A DNA stretch of 64,000 bases, taken from assembly GCA_052148715.1 (NCBI GenBank), contig JBKQHQ010000120.1, forward strand, positions 1-64,000. The letters are read 5' to 3'. The DNA comes from JBKQHQ01 sp052148715. Its GTDB lineage: Bacteria; Pseudomonadota; Alphaproteobacteria; Rhizobiales; Xanthobacteraceae. The notes under the pieces are model-generated. The model made no database searches. It was not told where the DNA came from and saw only the letters and a program-made list of their open reading frames with translations. This document shows positions 60,499 through 64,000 of the stretch, piece after piece (the stretch's first letter is position 1; each line of letters starts with the position of its first letter). The position numbers and the translations under genes were made by a program.

Positions 60499-61731
60499 TT
60501 ACCGGCATTTGGAGCACCGTGCGATCATTTCCTCCAAGAATTGCTTCGCCTGGGCCGTGACGCGGGTTTGCGTGAAATGATCCTTGTAGAAGGTGTGGCC
60601 GTTGCGCCCCATGGTCTCCCGCTCCGGCCGCGGGAGCTTGAAGAAGCGATCGATCGTTTCCGCCAGCATTGAAGGCTGGCTCGTCGAGCACACGAAACCG
60701 CATTGCGCCACTTCGATGATCCGCGCCGGCTCCCCGGCGAGTGCACCGATCACTGGCCGTCCGGCCGCGAGGCTGGTCTGAACCTTCGACGGGATCGTTT
60801 GCGCCAAGACCTCATCGTTGCCGAGACTGATCAGAAGCGCGGCTGCCGGCTTCAACACCTTCGGCATGTCCTCGGGCGCCCGCCGCGGCAAGAGCGTCAC
60901 GCGGCTTGCGAGCGAGCGCCGGCGAATCTCGTTTTCCAGCCATTCGCGCAAGGTGCCGTCACCGACAAACACCCAATGCACCTCTGGGACAGAGCCAGCC
61001 GTCAGCTCTGCGGCATCGACCAGACCTTCAAGACCTTGGGCGCGGCCAAGATTTCCGGCAAACACGAGTGAATTCTCGGGAATTCGATCGGCCACGACCT
61101 CGGTCCAACGATCACAATCGTAAAGGTCCTCCGCCCAATTCGGCACGAATCTGATCTGTTCCTCGCGCCCTCCGTGGGCGCGCACACTCTCGGCGTAGCC
61201 CGGTGATTGGATCCAGATCTGATCCATGTGCATGTAGATCACGCGGACCAGCGAGCTCAGCAGCCCGCGCAGAGCGCGGCTGCGGCTCTTGGTGACGGCA
61301 AAGAAAGCTTCCGGCCAAAGGTCTTGCAGCCAAAGCGCGACCGGCGTCTTACGAAAGAATCGATTGACGATCGCCGGAATCGCCCCGGTGATGGGCGATG
61401 GGCAATAAGCAATACAAGCATCGAAACGGCCCTTCAGGCGCGGAAGCCCAAACAGGGTGGCGAAGAATGCGAACGAGAGATAGTTCAGCATGAGTTGCCA
61501 GGAGCGGCCGCGACCACGCGCCACCAGCGGAACGCGAATGACCCGCATGCCTTGATATTGCTCGTCAAGCGGTCGCGCAAAACCGTAACCCGTAAAAAAA
61601 CCGCCGGATGGATAGTTCGGTTGCCCGGTCAGGATGACGATCTCGTGGCCCTGCTCTTTGAGCGCGACCGCAAGCTGGTTCACTCGAAAATTCTCCGGGT
61701 GGAAGTATTGCGACACGATCAATATGCGCAC
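60499..61731 (-). CDS. WcaI/WbuB-like glycosyltransferase (GT4)
   Basis: A 410-residue GT-B enzyme with the diagnostic start RILIVSQYFHPENFRVNQLA, then TGQPNYPSGGFFTGYG, LWLQDLWPEAFFAVT, FVPNWAEDLYDCDRW, LVFAGNLGRAQGLEGLVDAA and IPSKVQTSLAAGRPVIGALA. WbuB relatives transfer L-FucNAc or L-QuiNAc in O-antigen units, which fits the UDP-L-aminosugar trio at 8.9-13.8 kb. A decayed copy of its C-terminal half is at 56038-56420. Confidence 0.85.
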   Translation of the reverse strand: MRILIVSQYFHPENFRVNQLAVALKEQGHEIVILTGQPNYPSGGFFTGYGFARPLDEQYQGMRVIRVPLVARGRGRSWQLMLNYLSFAFFATLFGLPRLKGRFDACIAYCPSPITGAIPAIVNRFFRKTPVALWLQDLWPEAFFAVTKSRSRALRGLLSSLVRVIYMHMDQIWIQSPGYAESVRAHGGREEQIRFVPNWAEDLYDCDRWTEVVADRIPENSLVFAGNLGRAQGLEGLVDAAELTAGSVPEVHWVFVGDGTLREWLENEIRRRSLASRVTLLPRRAPEDMPKVLKPAAALLISLGNDEVLAQTIPSKVQTSLAAGRPVIGALAGEPARIIEVAQCGFVCSTSQPSMLAETIDRFFKLPRPERETMGRNGHTFYKDHFTQTRVTAQAKQFLEEMIARCSKCR

Positions 61732-62151
61732 GACAAAGGTCCTCGTCGAGCGTGCGACAAATCGACATGTACGCGGAACAGGCCGAGGCTATTGGCGGTG
61801 CCACCTTTCACGTCAGGTCTCCATTCCGCGGAGCCGGTCGGCGGTTTGCACAGTGGTTTCGAGGTGGGTGCCAAGCTGCGATACGGCACGCGCCAGGCGA
61901 ACCGCCGCATGACCAGGGCATTGGACGTGGTCGACAACCGTGTCTGTCCCCCCTGCGGTGTGCGTTGCGCTACCTGGCGCTAGGGATTAACACCTCTATG
62001 CACCAGACTATGCAAGGACAAGATTCGCGGTACAAGCCGGAGCATCGAAAATGCTTTGGAAAATCGTCAAACGGGCCGGAACCGGCTGCCCGAGGCTTCC
62101 ACAACCCGTTCGAAAAAACTTCATTTTAGGGTCGATTGCTTAGGACCTAAA
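61732..62151. other. Intergenic region with an inverted repeat at its right end
   Basis: About 420 bases with no convincing gene on either strand; the only notable structure is the inverted repeat at 62118-62158. Confidence 0.4.
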
Positions 62152-62158
62152 ATGAAGT
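62118..62158. repeat. 13-bp perfect inverted repeat overlapping a start codon
   Basis: ACTTCATTTTAGG (62118-62130) and CCTAAAATGAAGT (62146-62158) with a 15-base loop. The right arm includes the ATG (62152) of the acyltransferase remnant. It could be an operator, a translation-blocking hairpin or the terminal repeat of a small mobile unit. Confidence 0.55.
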
Positions 62159-62280
62159 CGCAGGTTGACACATCCTTCCATTATGTTGCACTTGATGGGC
62201 TGCGCGGCTTTGCAGCTCTCTACGTATTTTTGAGCCATGTCTTTCCTTCGGACGTCCTCTCGGGGCTACGCGCGAAGTAA
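62152..62280 (+). pseudogene. Acyltransferase family 3 remnant (N-terminus only)
   Basis: Forty-two codons, MKSQVDTSFHYVALDGLRGF then AALYVFLSHVFPSDV, before a stop. HYVALDGLRG-x-AAL-x-V-x-x-SH is the catalytic-His start of OafA-like acyltransferases, which run 350 or more residues, and nothing of the remainder follows in any frame. A dead 5' fragment. Confidence 0.7.
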
Positions 62281-62713
62281 CCGGCGCTGCAAGGTCGAAT
62301 CGCTACATTGCTGTAACTACAGACCTTTCTGTCCGGTTTGGACCGGGCCGTAACGACGCAAAGCCGGTCTCATCATTCCTACATGCCGATCAGACACCCT
62401 TCTCTCATATCGCAAGCGACGTTCAGGCAATGAGCAGATCTCGCTTAACGAAGATCCGCTCGGAAGAGTCGCTATTGACAACCGCGCGCGCTCCAGCATG
62501 CCCCCACCTGAAACGACCGGCGGCACCAACGCGCTTGGGATTCGGCTTTTCGCTCTCCAGGCCTTCAGTCGTGGCGTTTGGTCGTTCTCCCAAGGCCGTT
62601 CAATTGTCTTTAGCGTCTAGTCCTGGCTCCCAGACAGCACGCTCCGCCCGTCGGGTGCAAAAGCGACGGACTCCGCTACGTCGTCGTTCGTAAGAACGCG
62701 CGGATCATCGTCA
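62281..62713. other. Gene-poor stretch with a WD40 remnant
   Basis: No intact gene. The only recognisable content is the minus-strand WD40 blade at about 62610-62695; open frames on + (e.g. 62430-62693) are its shadow. Confidence 0.5.
62605..62698 (-). pseudogene. WD40-repeat protein remnant with an internal stop
   Basis: The minus strand translates to DDPRVLTNDDVAESVAFAPD then GRSVLSGSQD, a stop (TAG) and TLKTIE. This is one WD40 blade: '...V-x-SVAFSPDGR-x-(V/L)LSGS-x-D-K-TLK-(L/I)W'. The stop sits where Lys normally stands (AAG to TAG). No neighbouring blades remain, so this is a small relic. Confidence 0.6.
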
Positions 62714-63016
62714 CTAAACGTTGTCGGCAGAAAGTTTAGGCCCGACGATTGCACGGGATCGACGCCTAACAACATCTTCGGGCAGGTCCGCGCATCGGGC
62801 CGCGCCTTGGTCGCTCACGTCGATCGACTTCCGCCGCGGACGATTGAAGCCCTCTAGCCTTGGTCGATCTCCAAAAGCGGCCTGCATTGCGTCGGCTTTG
62901 GCGATCAACTGTTCCGCAATCTCGTTAAGCTCGGCAATCATTTCAAAGTCATGCGATAGCTTCATGAGCCGACGGCATTCCTCGGCCAGATCGCGAAGGT
63001 ATTTCGCATCAATCAT
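62714..63016 (-). CDS. Small helical protein of unknown function
   Basis: A 100-residue protein from ATG 63016 (124 residues from ATG 63088; neither has a strong ribosome site). The core MIDAKYLRDLAEECRRLMKL with DFEMIAELNEIAEQLIAKAD forms two amphipathic helices, a pattern seen in many short hypothetical proteins of Bradyrhizobium-like genomes ('(Y/L)R-x-LAEECR-x-LA'). The tail is basic. Role unknown. Confidence 0.55.
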   Translation of the reverse strand: MIDAKYLRDLAEECRRLMKLSHDFEMIAELNEIAEQLIAKADAMQAAFGDRPRLEGFNRPRRKSIDVSDQGAARCADLPEDVVRRRSRAIVGPKLSADNV

Positions 63017-63088
63017 GAGGGCGAGACTTTTGCGCTCTCCGTCAACGGTACAAGTTTCCGGCGTTTTGGTCGGTGCGGCATCCCACAT

Positions 63089-63474
63089 AAGGCTTCAAAA
63101 ATTACTAAGCGTTATTACTTCGCCTCCCGCCTATCAACGGCGTGAAACGCCGCGCGCTTTAAAGCACTCTCGGCAAGTCCGGGCTGCACGCGCCCGCACT
63201 GGTCGCTCATGTTGACGCTGCGCCGTTACGGGCAATCGGCCGTGATCCGAACGAGCCAATCCGTCAACTTCGCTTCGGCGACGGCGCTCGACCAGATGGC
63301 ATGCGCACGCGTGTTCTGTATCTAAATACCTATAAACTCAAAGACGAAGCAGGTGGGCGCTTGGACTACGCATCTGGTGAGGGCGGTTCATAAGTGGAGA
63401 TTTCGAAGCCATAACTATTGTGACCCGGAAGCATTTTGGCTATTTGTTGCTGAAGTAAAAATGGAGTAGCATGG
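63089..63474. other. Intergenic spacer
   Basis: About 385 bases, relatively AT-rich at its right end near the start of the FkbM gene. No gene, RNA or repeat supported. Confidence 0.4.
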
Positions 63475-64000
63475 ATGAGCCTCGATGTCCCTTCTAAGCA
63501 CGCCGAAGCGGCCTTGGCCCAAATGGAAATCAGCGGGCGGCTTAACTCGACGCGCGATCGTGAAGAGTGGCGGCGTGGCGTTATTGACTTGGAACGCGCA
63601 ACCGAGGAGCGGGCTTTTAGCCAGCCAGCGTTAGCGTCGCATGCGGATCTCACGCACCGAGCGCGACTGCGTCCGCCGTATCACTGGAAGTGGGGCGTGT
63701 CCTTGCGCAAGCGGGCTTTGCGCCTGCGGCGATTGTCGGGGCTCGCGCGCGACGGACAATTTGAAACATGCCGCTATTTCGGTGCAGATTTTCTGATTCA
63801 GTACGAGGGCATCGATCCGGATACCTATCTCGGGTCTGAGTTGTTCCTCAAGCGATATGAGTGGCTGCAAATTCCGCGGATGATCGCGGCATGTGAGCGA
63901 TTGCGGCCCTCGGCCTTCATTGACGCGGGCGCCCATTTTGGCCTTTATACCTGCATTATTGGTTGCCGACGTCTCGTCCCCCGATTAATCGCGTTTGAGC
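63475..64000 (+). CDS. FkbM-family methyltransferase, 3' end beyond the window
   Basis: An open frame of 175 codons from ATG 63475 (GGAG eight bases upstream) running off the right edge. An N-terminal ~100 residues of helical, Arg-rich sequence (REEWRRGVIDLERATEERAF) precede FGADFLIQYEGIDPDTYLGS and then SAFIDAGAHFGLYTCII, the SAM motif I of FkbM-type methyltransferases. The sequence ends at RLIAFE, the E that starts motif II. Probably methylates a sugar of the same surface glycan. Confidence 0.75.
   Translation, partial: MSLDVPSKHAEAALAQMEISGRLNSTRDREEWRRGVIDLERATEERAFSQPALASHADLTHRARLRPPYHWKWGVSLRKRALRLRRLSGLARDGQFETCRYFGADFLIQYEGIDPDTYLGSELFLKRYEWLQIPRMIAACERLRPSAFIDAGAHFGLYTCIIGCRRLVPRLIAFE

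Noticed and set aside
63366..63653. 95-codon minus frame
   Set aside because: Antisense to the start of the FkbM gene, which has a good ribosome site and SAM motif.
1..64000. CRISPR arrays, rRNA, complete tRNA, insertion-sequence transposases
   Set aside because: None could be supported by repeats, fold or motif anywhere in the window.

Overview
The window looks like a GC-rich alphaproteobacterial chromosome of the Bradyrhizobium / Rhodopseudomonas group (inference). The clues are the 'NWTGFY(V/I)GGN' outer-membrane barrels at 1.6-4.4 kb, a fragment beginning MTSFRQIEANRRNAL, and GC-rich codon use. No rRNA gene, complete tRNA gene or CRISPR array was seen.

Region 1 (1-7.3 kb) is an eroded, island-like edge. 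It holds a secreted 3D/expansin-like protein and remnants of a chemotaxis receptor and a LysR regulator. One Omp31-like barrel gene is broken by an in-frame amber codon and a second is intact. The 3' end of a tRNA stands alone. A phage-type recombination module follows: an XRE repressor divergent from a YqaJ exonuclease and an ERF annealase fused to an HNH-like domain.

Region 2 (7.4-26.4 kb) is the first surface-polysaccharide block. Three enzymes (4,6-dehydratase, RmlD-like reductase, CapG/WbjD-like 2-epimerase) can make UDP-L-QuiNAc or UDP-L-FucNAc. A tightly overlapping + strand run encodes a flippase-like membrane protein, a discrete acyl carrier protein, a FabG-like reductase, a metallo-hydrolase, a FabH-like synthase, an AMP-dependent ligase and a hexapeptide acyltransferase. 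This looks like a dedicated acyl-group assembly line. A deacetylase, a GT2, a YfhO-type membrane protein, an SDR and a second hexapeptide acyltransferase follow.

Region 3 (26.7-46.7 kb) is mostly one long minus-strand locus for a legionaminic-type nonulosonic acid. It encodes LegB, LegC, LegG, LegI and LegF homologues, a PtmE-like nucleotidyltransferase, a second DegT aminotransferase, a formyltransferase, a polysialyltransferase-like enzyme and a Wzm/Wzt exporter. It also contains a B12-binding radical SAM protein, an MptE/Maf-like protein and a 73-residue protein in one translationally coupled or adjacent block. The locus is headed by a winged-helix regulator and an RfaH-like NusG paralogue. 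Twin palindromes cover the regulator start, and an ops-like element lies just after the NusG-like gene.

Region 4 (46.9-64 kb) holds sugar and methyltransferase genes on + (methyltransferases, a PhyH-like fragment, Gmd, three GT4s) and three GT4s on minus, including a WcaI/WbuB-like enzyme. Decay is common here: a degraded second WcaI copy, a truncated acyltransferase and a WD40 remnant. An FkbM methyltransferase runs off the right edge. Overall the window appears to build, modify and export a cell-surface glycan (probably LPS O-chain or capsule) containing an acylated L-aminosugar and a legionaminic-type acid. Functions are assigned from remembered family motifs only; no search was run.
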